From: an uncultured Alteromonadaceae bacterium
GTDB lineage: Bacteria > Pseudomonadota > Gammaproteobacteria > Enterobacterales > Alteromonadaceae
Direction of reading: 5' to 3'
Assembly: GCA_947501935.1 (NCBI GenBank)
Contig: CANMXU010000038.1
Span: 1-34,761, forward strand
DNA length: 34,761 nucleotides
Every line of letters begins with the position of its first letter. The first letter of the stretch is position 1. The notes below the pieces were generated by a model, which was not told the DNA's origin, made no database searches, and was given only the letters and a program-made list of their open reading frames with translations. A program made the position numbers and the translations under genes. Positions 11,001-18,174 of the stretch are shown in pieces.

Positions 11001-12123
11001 CGCCTGGACGCATCATGCGGTATATTTCAACTAACGCTTCTAATTTGTTAGTTGAATTATCAACACGCAAAGTGTCAGACATGTATGAACCAACATCAAA
11101 TTCGTTCATATATAAAGTAGATAATACTTTATGGCCTGCTTGGCTAAGCTCTGCAAGTAACTCTAAAGTTATCTCAGCATTCGCTTCAGCAACAACTTCA
11201 CCAGTAGACTCGTCAATGTAAGCTTTAGAAAGTACTTTACCAACAATATATTCTGCTGGTACTTCTAGCTCAGTAAGTTTTTCTTTTGATAATGTACGAA
11301 TGTGGCGAGCGGTGATACGACGACCTTGCTCAACCAATAAATCACCGTTTGGCAATTTAATATCGAATGTTGCGGTTTCACCACGTAAACGATCAGGCAC
11401 AAGTTCCATGATTAACTTGTCGCCTTTAATTTCATACGACGTGGTGTCGTAAAAAATATCAAGAATTTCTTCAGTAGAATATTCTAATGCACGTAAAATA
11501 ATCGACGCAGGTAATTTACGACGACGGTCAATACGAACAAAAAGATTATCTTTCGGGTCAAACTCAAAGTCTAACCAAGAACCACGATAAGGAATTACAC
11601 GTGCGTTATATAACACTTTTCCTGACGAGTGGGTTTTACCTTTATCATGATCAAAAAATACGCCCGGTGAACGATGTAATTGCGAAACAATAACACGCTC
11701 TGTACCGTTGATGACAAACGTACCGTTTTCAGTCATCAAGGGGATTTCACCCATGTACACTTCTTGCTCTTTGATATCTTTAACTGTGCCTGCTGGCGCT
11801 TCTTTATCATAAACCACTAAACGCAATTTAACGCGCAATGGTGCTGAATAGGTCACTCCACGAATTTGACATTCTTTAACATCAAATAAGGGCTCACCTA
11901 AACGATAACTTACGTATTGTAATTCTGAACTACCAGAATAGGCTTTAATTGGAAAAATAGAGCGGAACGCAGCCTCTAGGCCTGTTTCACCTGTTGGATC
12001 GATATCAATAAACTTGCGGAAAGATTCGAGTTGGATGGACAACAAGAATGGATAGTCCATTACTTGTGTGCTTTTACCAAAGTCCTTTCTAATTCGCTTC
12101 TTCTCAAAGTATGAGTAAGCCAT
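8095..12123 (-). CDS. rpoB: RNA polymerase subunit beta
   Basis: RpoB forms the other half of the polymerase active cleft and the rifampicin pocket. I place the start at ATG 12123, not at an in-frame upstream ATG at 12153. Translation then begins [17 protein letters not shown] as in relatives, gives 1342 residues (the E. coli length), and has a GAGGAA ribosome-binding site a few bases upstream. The rifampicin region [20 protein letters not shown] followed by [11 protein letters not shown] shows the usual sensitive-type residues (Asp516, His526 and Ser531 in E. coli numbering). The C-terminal clamp motif [20 protein letters not shown] is present. It follows rplL with a 232-bp gap holding an attenuator hairpin. 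Confidence 0.98.
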   Translation of the reverse strand: [1342 protein letters not shown]

Positions 12124-12287
12124 GGGGTTCCTCAGCTTGCTGGTTATGGCCAAATCTGCCGATAATACTTAAGTATTCGACAGAGTATTGCAGTGATATT
12201 TACGTCTAAACATCAAATAATGCACTGTTTTTGTTTCAAAAAACATCAATTTATTTATTGAATTTTTAAAACGGTATTCTTTAGCGC

Positions 12288-12318
12288 AAAAAGGCCGGTG
12301 ACGTTTAAATCACCAGCC
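12288..12318 (-). terminator. rplL-rpoB attenuator hairpin
   Basis: On the minus strand a 9-bp stem (12310-12318 with 12293-12301, one wobble) and an 8-base loop is followed by five T residues (12288-12292). A leaky terminator in this position is the known way that polymerase subunits are made at lower levels than L7/L12 in enteric bacteria. The sequence here fits that role. Confidence 0.7.
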
Positions 12319-12334
12319 ATTGCCTTTTCAGGCA

Positions 12335-12360
12335 AATAATCTGTTTAAAAACAGATTATT
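12335..12360. repeat. 12-bp inverted repeat overlapping the rplL stop codon
   Basis: AATAATCTGTTT (12335-12346) and AAACAGATTATT (12349-12360) are perfect inverted repeats separated by two A residues. The rplL TAA stop lies inside the second arm. The RNA form would be a long stem right at the end of the L7/L12 reading frame, upstream of the attenuator. It could protect the rplL mRNA 3' end or be an RNase processing site. Confidence 0.55.
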
Positions 12361-12724
12361 TGATCTCAACAGAAGCACCAGCTTCTTCAAGAACTTTCTT
12401 AAGCTCTTCAGCTTCAGCTTTTTCTACGCCTTCTTTAATAGCTTTAGGTGCAGATTCAACTAAATCTTTAGCTTCTTTAAGGCCTAAACCTGTAGCGCCA
12501 CGAACTGCTTTGATTACAGCAACTTTCTTCTCACCGAAGCTAGTCATAACTACGTCAAATTCAGTTTGTTCTTCAGCAGCACCACCAGCGTCACCGCCAG
12601 CTACAGCAACAGCAGCAGCAGCAGATACGCCGAACTTCTCTTCCATTGCTTCTACTAATTCAACTACGTCCATTACTGACATTTCAGCAATAGCATTTAG
12701 GATATCGTCTTTAGAAATAGACAT
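12356..12724 (-). CDS. rplL: 50S ribosomal protein L7/L12
   Basis: L7/L12 forms the flexible ribosomal stalk that recruits translation GTPases, bound to L10 as dimers. The 122 residues show the helical dimerisation domain (about 1-35), an Ala/Gly-rich hinge (about 34-52) and the C-terminal factor-binding domain with KKVAVIKAVRGATGLGLKEAK near residues 65-86. It ends EAGASVEIK. An AGGAAA ribosome-binding site precedes the ATG. It lies 113 bp after rplJ and precedes an inverted repeat and attenuator. Confidence 0.98.
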   Translation of the reverse strand: MSISKDDILNAIAEMSVMDVVELVEAMEEKFGVSAAAAVAVAGGDAGGAAEEQTEFDVVMTSFGEKKVAVIKAVRGATGLGLKEAKDLVESAPKAIKEGVEKAEAEELKKVLEEAGASVEIK

Positions 12725-12837
12725 TATAAATTTCCTGTTTTAATTAACAGCCATTTGGCCGTTATAAATAACTATAAATACAAAAAGTGCGTTTAACTTA
12801 AGTTGCCAAATATTGTTGGCGAAAACATAAGTTAAAA

Positions 12838-13332
12838 TTATGCAGCTTCTTGCTCTTTCTGATCGCGAACTGCAGCAAGTGTGCGGGCAAGTTTGCCTGC
12901 AGATGCTTCTTTCATAGCGCTCATTAAACGTGCAATTGCTTCGTCGTAAGTTGGTAGCTTAGCTAACATATTTACGTCTACAGCGTTACCTTCAAATGCA
13001 GCTGCTTTTAATTCAAAAGCTTCGTTAGTTTTAGCGAAGTTAGTGAAAATACGTGCAGCAGCACCTGGGTGCTCGTTTGAAAATGCAATTAATGATGGAC
13101 CAACTAGTGTTTCAGAAACACATTCAAAGTCAGTACCTTCCAATGCGCGACGTGCTAATGTGTTACGGACAACCTTCATCCATACGCCATTTTCACGAGC
13201 TTCTTTACGCAAAGTAGTAATTGCTTCAACTGTAACACCGCGAGAATCCACGATTACAGCTGACTGAGCGCCTTTGGCAGCTTCTTGAACTTCAGCAACA
13301 ATTGCTTTTTTGTCATCAAGATTGATAGCCAT
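12838..13332 (-). CDS. rplJ: 50S ribosomal protein L10
   Basis: L10 anchors the L7/L12 dimers to 23S rRNA next to L11 and represses its own operon by binding the mRNA leader. The 164 residues are typical of the family (165 in E. coli). The N-terminal rRNA-binding part begins MAINLDDKKAIVAEV and includes VWMKVVRNTLARRAL around residues 50-65. The C-terminal helix that binds L7/L12 is MSAMKEASAGKLARTLAAVR. The start is preceded by AGGAGT. It is the first gene of the rplJL-rpoBC block and has its own leader and promoter. Confidence 0.97.
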   Translation of the reverse strand: MAINLDDKKAIVAEVQEAAKGAQSAVIVDSRGVTVEAITTLRKEARENGVWMKVVRNTLARRALEGTDFECVSETLVGPSLIAFSNEHPGAAARIFTNFAKTNEAFELKAAAFEGNAVDVNMLAKLPTYDEAIARLMSAMKEASAGKLARTLAAVRDQKEQEAA

Positions 13333-13588
13333 TGGCTTTTACTCCTGGTTCACCGGCTGAGCCGGCATTTACTATCCCTGAAGCCTATTCTAATAAGCGT
13401 CAACTTCAGGCCGTTACGGCGAGGACCAGAATTAAGGAAATACTGGGTAATCACCATCTACGTAGGAAATATTAAGTATCTCACTAAGTAAAAAACTCAG
13501 CCTTGATACTCCTACGGTCTTTGACGGGGCTGTTCATTTGCAGTTATTTACATAAACACAAGCAAACAACACCTACCAAAATTTAAGG
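13333..13588 (-). promoter_or_regulatory. rplJ mRNA leader, probable L10-binding regulatory region
   Basis: About 255 nt lie between the predicted start near 13588 and the rplJ ATG, without a reading frame of interest. The region contains stems, for example CCTGAAG with CTTCAGG (13377-13383 and 13404-13410) and a small CCGGC/GCCGG hairpin at the ribosome-binding end (about 13352-13364). Long structured leaders here bind the L10(L12)4 complex in other bacteria. Assignment rests on position and visible stems; I did not identify the kink-turn itself. Confidence 0.6.
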
Positions 13589-13594
13589 GGCGAA

Positions 13595-13623
13595 ATTATA
13601 GTTCACAATCCCGCCCTTGTAAA
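13595..13623 (-). promoter_or_regulatory. Sigma-70 promoter of rplJL-rpoBC
   Basis: The minus strand shows -35 TTTACA (13618-13623), a 17-bp spacer and a perfect -10 TATAAT (13595-13600), followed by the discriminator TTCGCCCC. It lies in the gap after rplA and is the counterpart of the E. coli L10 promoter. Confidence 0.75.
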
Positions 13624-13649
13624 GCTTCTAAAAGAATCTTTACTGAAAA

Positions 13650-14345
13650 TTAAGCAGTCAAGCTACCTTGGTTTACCGTAACACCGGCACCCATAGTAGT
13701 TGAAACTGAAATTTTCTTAATGAATTGACCTTTAGCATTAGCAGGCTTAGCTTTCTTAAGCGCTTCTAATAAAGCTTGAAGGTTTTCTTGAAGTTGTGCA
13801 GATTCGAAATCAGCCTTACCAATAGTGGTATGGATGATGCCGTTCTTGTCGTTGCGGTAACGAATTTGACCAGCTTTTGCATTTTTAACTGCACCAGCAA
13901 CGTCAGGAGATACCGTGCCAACTTTAGGGTTAGGCATTAAACCACGTGGGCCTAAAATCTGACCAAGTTGACCAACAACACGCATTGCGTCTGGAGAAGC
14001 AATAACAACGTCAAAGTCCATGTTACCGGCTTTAACTTGTTCTGCTAAATCTTCCATACCTACAACATCAGCACCAGCTGCAATTGCTTTTTCAGCATTT
14101 GCGCCTTGTGTGAAGACTGCAACACGAACATCACGACCAGTGCCGTTAGGTAGTACAGTTGCACCACGAACGTTTTGATCAGATTTACGAGCGTCGATAC
14201 CAAGGTTAACTGCAACATCTACACTTTCACGGAATTTAGCAGTTGCTAATTCTTTTAAAAGTTCTAATGCTTCAGAGATATCATATTCTTTTAAAACGTC
14301 TACTTTTTCACGAGCTAGACGAGTGCGTTTTGATAATTTAGCCAT
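13650..14345 (-). CDS. rplA: 50S ribosomal protein L1
   Basis: L1 forms the mobile stalk at the ribosomal E site and acts as repressor of the L11-L1 mRNA. The 231 residues are close to E. coli (234). The family signature LGPRGLMPNPKVGTV is at residues 131-145. The protein ends in TTMGAGVTVNQGSLTA. Only three bases separate its ATG from the end of rplK, so the two are translationally linked. The gene is followed by the rplJ promoter region. Confidence 0.98.
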   Translation of the reverse strand: MAKLSKRTRLAREKVDVLKEYDISEALELLKELATAKFRESVDVAVNLGIDARKSDQNVRGATVLPNGTGRDVRVAVFTQGANAEKAIAAGADVVGMEDLAEQVKAGNMDFDVVIASPDAMRVVGQLGQILGPRGLMPNPKVGTVSPDVAGAVKNAKAGQIRYRNDKNGIIHTTIGKADFESAQLQENLQALLEALKKAKPANAKGQFIKKISVSTTMGAGVTVNQGSLTA

Positions 14346-14348
14346 TGA

Positions 14349-14777
14349 TTAGTCCTCTACCACTAAACCCATTGAACGAGCAGAACCCGCAATGGTACGC
14401 ACTGCAGCTTCTAATGAACCAGCAGTTAAATCAGGTTCTTTTGTCTTAACGATTTCTTCAAGTTGAGCTGTAGTAACAGTACCAACTTTTTCAGTGTTAG
14501 GACGACCAGAGCCGCTTTTGATTCCAGCTGCTTTTTTCAATAAGTAAGAAGCAGGTGGGGTTTTTGTGTCGAACGTGAAAGAACGGTCACTGTATACAGT
14601 AATTACTACTGGAACTGGAGCGCCTTTTTCTAAAGAATCTGTTTTTGCGTTGAACGCTTTACAGAATTCCATGATGTTCACACCGTGTTGACCAAGAGCT
14701 GGACCAACTGGTGGTGACGGGTTTGCTGCACCAGCAGCAACTTGTAGCTTGATTAGAGCTTGGACTTTTTTAGCCAT
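14349..14777 (-). CDS. rplK: 50S ribosomal protein L11
   Basis: L11 lies at the base of the GTPase centre, is needed for RelA activation and is the site of thiopeptide action. The 142 residues equal the E. coli length. The N-terminal motif PPVGPALGQHGVN is at residues 22-34, and the C-terminal rRNA-binding domain contains TVTTAQLEEI. An AAGG ribosome-binding site lies about 10 bases before the ATG. It is the first gene of the cluster; the secE-nusG pair usually found upstream is not there. Confidence 0.98.
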   Translation of the reverse strand: MAKKVQALIKLQVAAGAANPSPPVGPALGQHGVNIMEFCKAFNAKTDSLEKGAPVPVVITVYSDRSFTFDTKTPPASYLLKKAAGIKSGSGRPNTEKVGTVTTAQLEEIVKTKEPDLTAGSLEAAVRTIAGSARSMGLVVED

Positions 14778-14806
14778 TTTAAAATACCTTTTCTATGGGT
14801 TCAAAC

Positions 14807-14830
14807 GCCAAGTTTTCTAAAAAACTCAGC
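14807..14830 (-). promoter_or_regulatory. Probable L1-binding hairpin in the rplK leader
   Basis: In the rplK 5' UTR, positions 14821-14830 pair with 14807-14816 around a 4-base loop, giving a 10-bp stem with two wobbles. Flanking GGGG and CCC runs could form an outer helix with an internal loop. In E. coli L1 represses rplK-rplA by binding a leader stem of this kind. The specific L1 consensus was not checked. Confidence 0.5.
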
Positions 14831-14896
14831 TCCCCAGTTGCAATTACGATTCATTTTCCGACAGATTTACATCCATCCAAAAAAAATCGGCAGCGG

Positions 14897-14926
14897 ATTA
14901 TATATTAAGCAACGACTAATATTCAA
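14897..14926 (-). promoter_or_regulatory. Sigma-70 promoter of rplK-rplA
   Basis: The minus strand carries -35 TTGAAT (14921-14926), an 18-bp spacer and -10 TATAAT (14897-14902), followed by CCGCTGCCG, a GC-rich discriminator. It would give an rplK leader of roughly 110 nt. The remaining stretch up to the GH43-like gene (14931-15030) shows no clear gene or strong terminator. Confidence 0.7.
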
Positions 14927-15030
14927 TCATTTTTTAAGCTAAAAGCAATATATACGCAAATAGCAAGGTAAACTGCTTACTTTATTAAGAAATACTATTT
15001 ATATCAGCTTTTAACCTTAATGATATATGA

Positions 15031-16965
15031 CTAATCAATCGCACTCACAGCACTCAATTTTGAAACGCCATTTTCATCAAAACTTTCAACGGCAAAATAA
15101 TAGCCTTGCTTTACAGTTAACGCACGTATTTCTTGTGCCTGTTGTTGCACATTTCTTTCCGCCCACACCTGATAGGTTTGATATAACTTATTTGGCGCTA
15201 TGCCCCACAAAACATTGTAACCAACCGCGCCTGCCACGGTTTGCCAGCTAATCGTAGCATTGCGTTGATCATGCACATCTCTAACAGCGTTTACTTGTTT
15301 GGGCGTTTGAGGTAATTCACCATCACCATTACCAAAAACGCGAATGTCACTTAACGCTAAATGTTCAGTTGGCACGTGAATATTTTCAAATTTCACAAAA
15401 CGAGCTTTTATTGGCTGGTTTAGCTCTATGTAAGGGTTGGCGCGATTTTCTTTTTTATCGCTATTATTGGCCACTTCCGCCCACTGCTTACCGTCTACTG
15501 AAACCTGAAGCTTATATTGGGTGTAAACACGCTGCCCATAATTTTCTTGTGCACCTGTTATTGCCGCTTGTTTTACCGGTAATTGCGGATATAAAGCAGT
15601 ATCACGAACTAAATAGTCGGTGTAATTTAGCTGTATCGCTTTGACGGTATATAAACCTTGCAAGTCGATAGTCACCGACTCACCCGCCTTATTGGTTTTT
15701 GCAACCCAATAGCTTCTAGGATTTTCATTGGTGAGGTTTTGCGCTGACAATTTTTCACTTTTTTCTGAGCTTGCCGTCACTGGTTTATTATGAGAAAGCA
15801 GCATCCAACCGGTAAATAAGTCATTTCGATTTTGCCACTTTTTAGTGGCACTAAAATGTGGAAAATCAGCAAAACGGCTATTGGCGTACATTAACCCTTC
15901 GTCGTCAAAACCAGCTGGTAACATGGTAATGCGTCGCTCGAACACCCAATTCACCCCAATCCAATTAGTACCGGTATTCCAATAATTACCATATTTGTCT
16001 TGGAAGGTATTGCCGTGGCCGACGCCCGTAACAAAGCCGCCTGGTTTATAAGAAACTGGATTATTTTTAGCATATTCAAACGGCCCTAATGGGCTGTCAC
16101 CAACATAAACGCCATTGCTGTAAACATTTTCACTGGTACCCGGCGCGGCATACTGCAAATAATATTTTCCGTTATGTTTATTCATCTCAGCTCCTTCTAT
16201 ATAAGGAGTTGTTTTTGACCTATGGTCTTTACCAAATCGTTCCCAGCCATGTTGCTCGGGATATAAATACAGAAAGTTTTTCACCCATTTACTCAACCCT
16301 AACTCGCCAGTTTTATTTTTTACTAGCTTGGTGCCACTTAACGGATGCAAATTAGAAGAGCCCCAATAAATGTACCATTGGTCATCGTCTTGTTCATAAT
16401 ATAAAGCCGGATCCCAAAGGTTATTATCGCCAGTATTGGGAAAACCTAAGCTTTGCTCGGCAATAGAGAATTCACCATCTTTTGGGTTGGTACTGATAAA
16501 TATTGGAGTTTTATGTGCTTGGCTAGATGGCATTAAATAAATGGCATTTTTTGCTGATAACGCCGCGGGGGCGATCATGCCATTGTAGTGCAGCATTTCA
16601 CCATCAACTTCTTCATTAATCGCAGATTCACGATCTGAATAGCTCACTGGCCACTGCGCTTTTGGCCGAATGCGTTGCCAGTTGACTAAGTCTTCAGAGC
16701 GCCAATAACCACCAGAAATAGTAGAGAACAAATAATACCCTTCATGCTTACCATCGACTTGGTGATTTAACATCACCGGATCAGCACTAGAACGCGTTAA
16801 TAAATTCTCGCCTTTAAAATAAACCCGTTTTGCTGGAGTTTTTTCGCCATATTGATATTCAATATCAAGGGGGTTACAAAAGGTTTTTGGTTGTTCCTCT
16901 ACGTTTGAATTTACCGCTTGAGTACTTGCGCTAAGCATCAATACCAAGATGATTATTTTTTTCAT
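15031..16965 (-). CDS. Secreted GH43-like glycoside hydrolase with discoidin and Fn3-like domains
   Basis: This is a 644-residue exported protein. I start it at ATG 16965, which has an AAAGGA ribosome-binding site and opens a clean signal peptide (MKKIIILVLMLSASTQA); an in-frame ATG lies at 16989. Residues 30-380 look like a five-bladed beta-propeller of the GH43 type. Candidate catalytic residues are Asp62 (SSADPV), Asp185 (LWDPALYY) and Glu257 (YIEGAE), with a GVGHGNTF motif near 314-321. Residues 388-546 resemble an F5/8 type C (discoidin) carbohydrate-binding domain, and about 556-644 a fibronectin III-like domain. The substrate cannot be told from sequence; plant or algal polysaccharide side chains are plausible. 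It stands alone, with no SusCD, TonB receptor or other hydrolase nearby. Confidence 0.75.
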   Translation of the reverse strand: MKKIIILVLMLSASTQAVNSNVEEQPKTFCNPLDIEYQYGEKTPAKRVYFKGENLLTRSSADPVMLNHQVDGKHEGYYLFSTISGGYWRSEDLVNWQRIRPKAQWPVSYSDRESAINEEVDGEMLHYNGMIAPAALSAKNAIYLMPSSQAHKTPIFISTNPKDGEFSIAEQSLGFPNTGDNNLWDPALYYEQDDDQWYIYWGSSNLHPLSGTKLVKNKTGELGLSKWVKNFLYLYPEQHGWERFGKDHRSKTTPYIEGAEMNKHNGKYYLQYAAPGTSENVYSNGVYVGDSPLGPFEYAKNNPVSYKPGGFVTGVGHGNTFQDKYGNYWNTGTNWIGVNWVFERRITMLPAGFDDEGLMYANSRFADFPHFSATKKWQNRNDLFTGWMLLSHNKPVTASSEKSEKLSAQNLTNENPRSYWVAKTNKAGESVTIDLQGLYTVKAIQLNYTDYLVRDTALYPQLPVKQAAITGAQENYGQRVYTQYKLQVSVDGKQWAEVANNSDKKENRANPYIELNQPIKARFVKFENIHVPTEHLALSDIRVFGNGDGELPQTPKQVNAVRDVHDQRNATISWQTVAGAVGYNVLWGIAPNKLYQTYQVWAERNVQQQAQEIRALTVKQGYYFAVESFDENGVSKLSAVSAID

Positions 16966-16993
16966 GACGTCCTTTAAATGCATATTCATCTAT

Positions 16994-17007
16994 TGCAGCT
17001 AGCTGCA
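16994..17007. promoter_or_regulatory. 14-bp perfect palindrome upstream of the GH43-like gene
   Basis: TGCAGCTAGCTGCA is a perfect palindrome located about 30 bp before the GH43-like start, in the 102-bp gap after the LysR gene. Its place suggests an operator for a dimeric regulator; which one is unknown. Confidence 0.4.
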
Positions 17008-17067
17008 TGATTTTTACCTATACATTTATAAAGAGTCGTTACTTTATTAAAACCACACCTATTTCAG

Positions 17068-17988
17068 TTAATTAAAAACCTTCGTAAAAGCTTGCTTTAA
17101 CAGTTCTACTTTATTGACTTCGCGCGGAGTCTTTTTAGTCACTAATGATAGGTTGAACGAATAAGTGCGTGAGCTTGGCTGAATAAGTCTAATTTCTCCT
17201 TGATTAAGCTCTTGTTGAATGTAACTTTGGCTCATATAGCCGATATATCGCCCGGAAAGGATCATCGCTTTTCTAGTATCAAATTGATATGCCTTGGCGC
17301 ATAAATTAAGTTTTTGTAATTGCTCACGTCCCGAGCTATCAATATCGATGCCCGGATGTATCGCCGCAGCTTCTGATAAGTCTTGATCGCTAATTTGGGT
17401 ATCTACTTGGTCAAAAAACGGATGTTTTTTACCGCAGCATAAAAAAATAGGCTCGCTGTAAAGCGACGCATAATTTAAGCCTTCAATTTGCTGATAAACC
17501 GGCAGTAAACCAATATGGGCTTTGTCTTTTAGCAATAGTTTCTCAATATTCGAAATTGAATCACCGTCTAATACAATATGTAAATTGGGTGAGCTATCGT
17601 GAATAATAGCAATCACTTCCGCCAGTTTTTTCTGTTTGGCTCGGTCAAGTTGGTCGGCACATAAAATAACTAACTCACCACTGAGCTCTTTGCCTATTGA
17701 GCCAACTAATACTGAAAAATCATTAAGCGAGTCAAATAAGTTAATCACCGCACGATATACCGCTTGGCCGTCTTCTGTTAGTGAAAAACCACCTCGGCCA
17801 CGTAAACATAATTTTAACTTCATTCGTGCTTCTAAGTTCGACATATGCACACTAATGGTGGAACGAGTCACCCCTAAAGCAGCTTCTGCGGCAGCAAAAC
17901 CACCATGCTCTACAACCGAGGTAAAAATACGTAACAAGCGTAAATCATATTCAGTGATGGGTTTTGGAATTATCGAAGCTTTGCTCAT
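17068..17988 (-). CDS. LysR-family regulator divergent from gabD
   Basis: This 306-residue protein is a LysR-type transcription factor. The N-terminal winged helix-turn-helix spans about residues 14-75 (LRLLRIFTSVVEHGGFAAAEAALGV, then TRSTISVHMSNLE). The effector-binding domain runs from about 100 to the end. The DNA-binding domain and the motif RGRGGFSLTEDG are typical of the family. It is transcribed away from gabD with a 186-bp gap that contains two dyads and a promoter, the usual layout for a LysR regulator and its target. The likely target is gabD-gabT. The effector could be GABA, 5-aminovalerate or a semialdehyde; this is inference. The GH43-like gene follows in the same direction after 102 bp. 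Confidence 0.85.
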   Translation of the reverse strand: MSKASIIPKPITEYDLRLLRIFTSVVEHGGFAAAEAALGVTRSTISVHMSNLEARMKLKLCLRGRGGFSLTEDGQAVYRAVINLFDSLNDFSVLVGSIGKELSGELVILCADQLDRAKQKKLAEVIAIIHDSSPNLHIVLDGDSISNIEKLLLKDKAHIGLLPVYQQIEGLNYASLYSEPIFLCCGKKHPFFDQVDTQISDQDLSEAAAIHPGIDIDSSGREQLQKLNLCAKAYQFDTRKAMILSGRYIGYMSQSYIQQELNQGEIRLIQPSSRTYSFNLSLVTKKTPREVNKVELLKQAFTKVFN

Positions 17989-18045
17989 CGGTTGACTCTT
18001 TTTTTATGCTCAATGTTACCTTTAGTCATTATGCTAGCAGCTCAT

Positions 18046-18071
18046 TAAAGTTTTACCTAGTTAAAACTTTA
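18046..18071. promoter_or_regulatory. 26-bp palindromic operator candidate in the lysR-gabD gap
   Basis: TAAAGTTTTA (18046-18055) and TAAAACTTTA (18062-18071) are perfect 10-bp inverted repeats with a 6-bp spacer. The site lies 12 bp upstream of the gabD -35, the usual location of a LysR recognition site. Confidence 0.55.
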
Positions 18072-18082
18072 GGTTTAATGTT

Positions 18083-18111
18083 TTGTATTTAACCTGTGTT
18101 AAAAATACTAT
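18083..18111 (+). promoter_or_regulatory. gabD promoter with an internal dyad
   Basis: The -35 TTGTAT (18083-18088), a 17-bp spacer and the -10 TACTAT (18106-18111) form a plausible sigma-70 promoter about 60 bp before the gabD ATG. A second imperfect dyad (18085-18108, GTATTTAAC against GTTAAAAATAC) sits over the spacer, where a LysR activation site would be expected. Confidence 0.5.
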
Positions 18112-18174
18112 TGAATAGAGCAATACCAATTGAACGAATTGATTATTCCCCAGAGAATAATGTTGGAGAAGACA

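Noticed and set aside
12124..12153. Ten-residue N-terminal extension of RpoB from the upstream ATG
   Set aside because: The internal ATG at 12123 has a good ribosome-binding site and gives the standard [16 protein letters not shown] start and 1342 residues.
13285..13491. Plus-strand frame across the rplJ leader
   Set aside because: It overlaps the rplJ start and its structured leader on the opposite strand, has no ribosome-binding site and no recognisable protein.
18130..18174. TTG start giving GabD 15 more residues
   Set aside because: No ribosome-binding site before the TTG; ATG 18175 has GGAG at good spacing and fits the family length.
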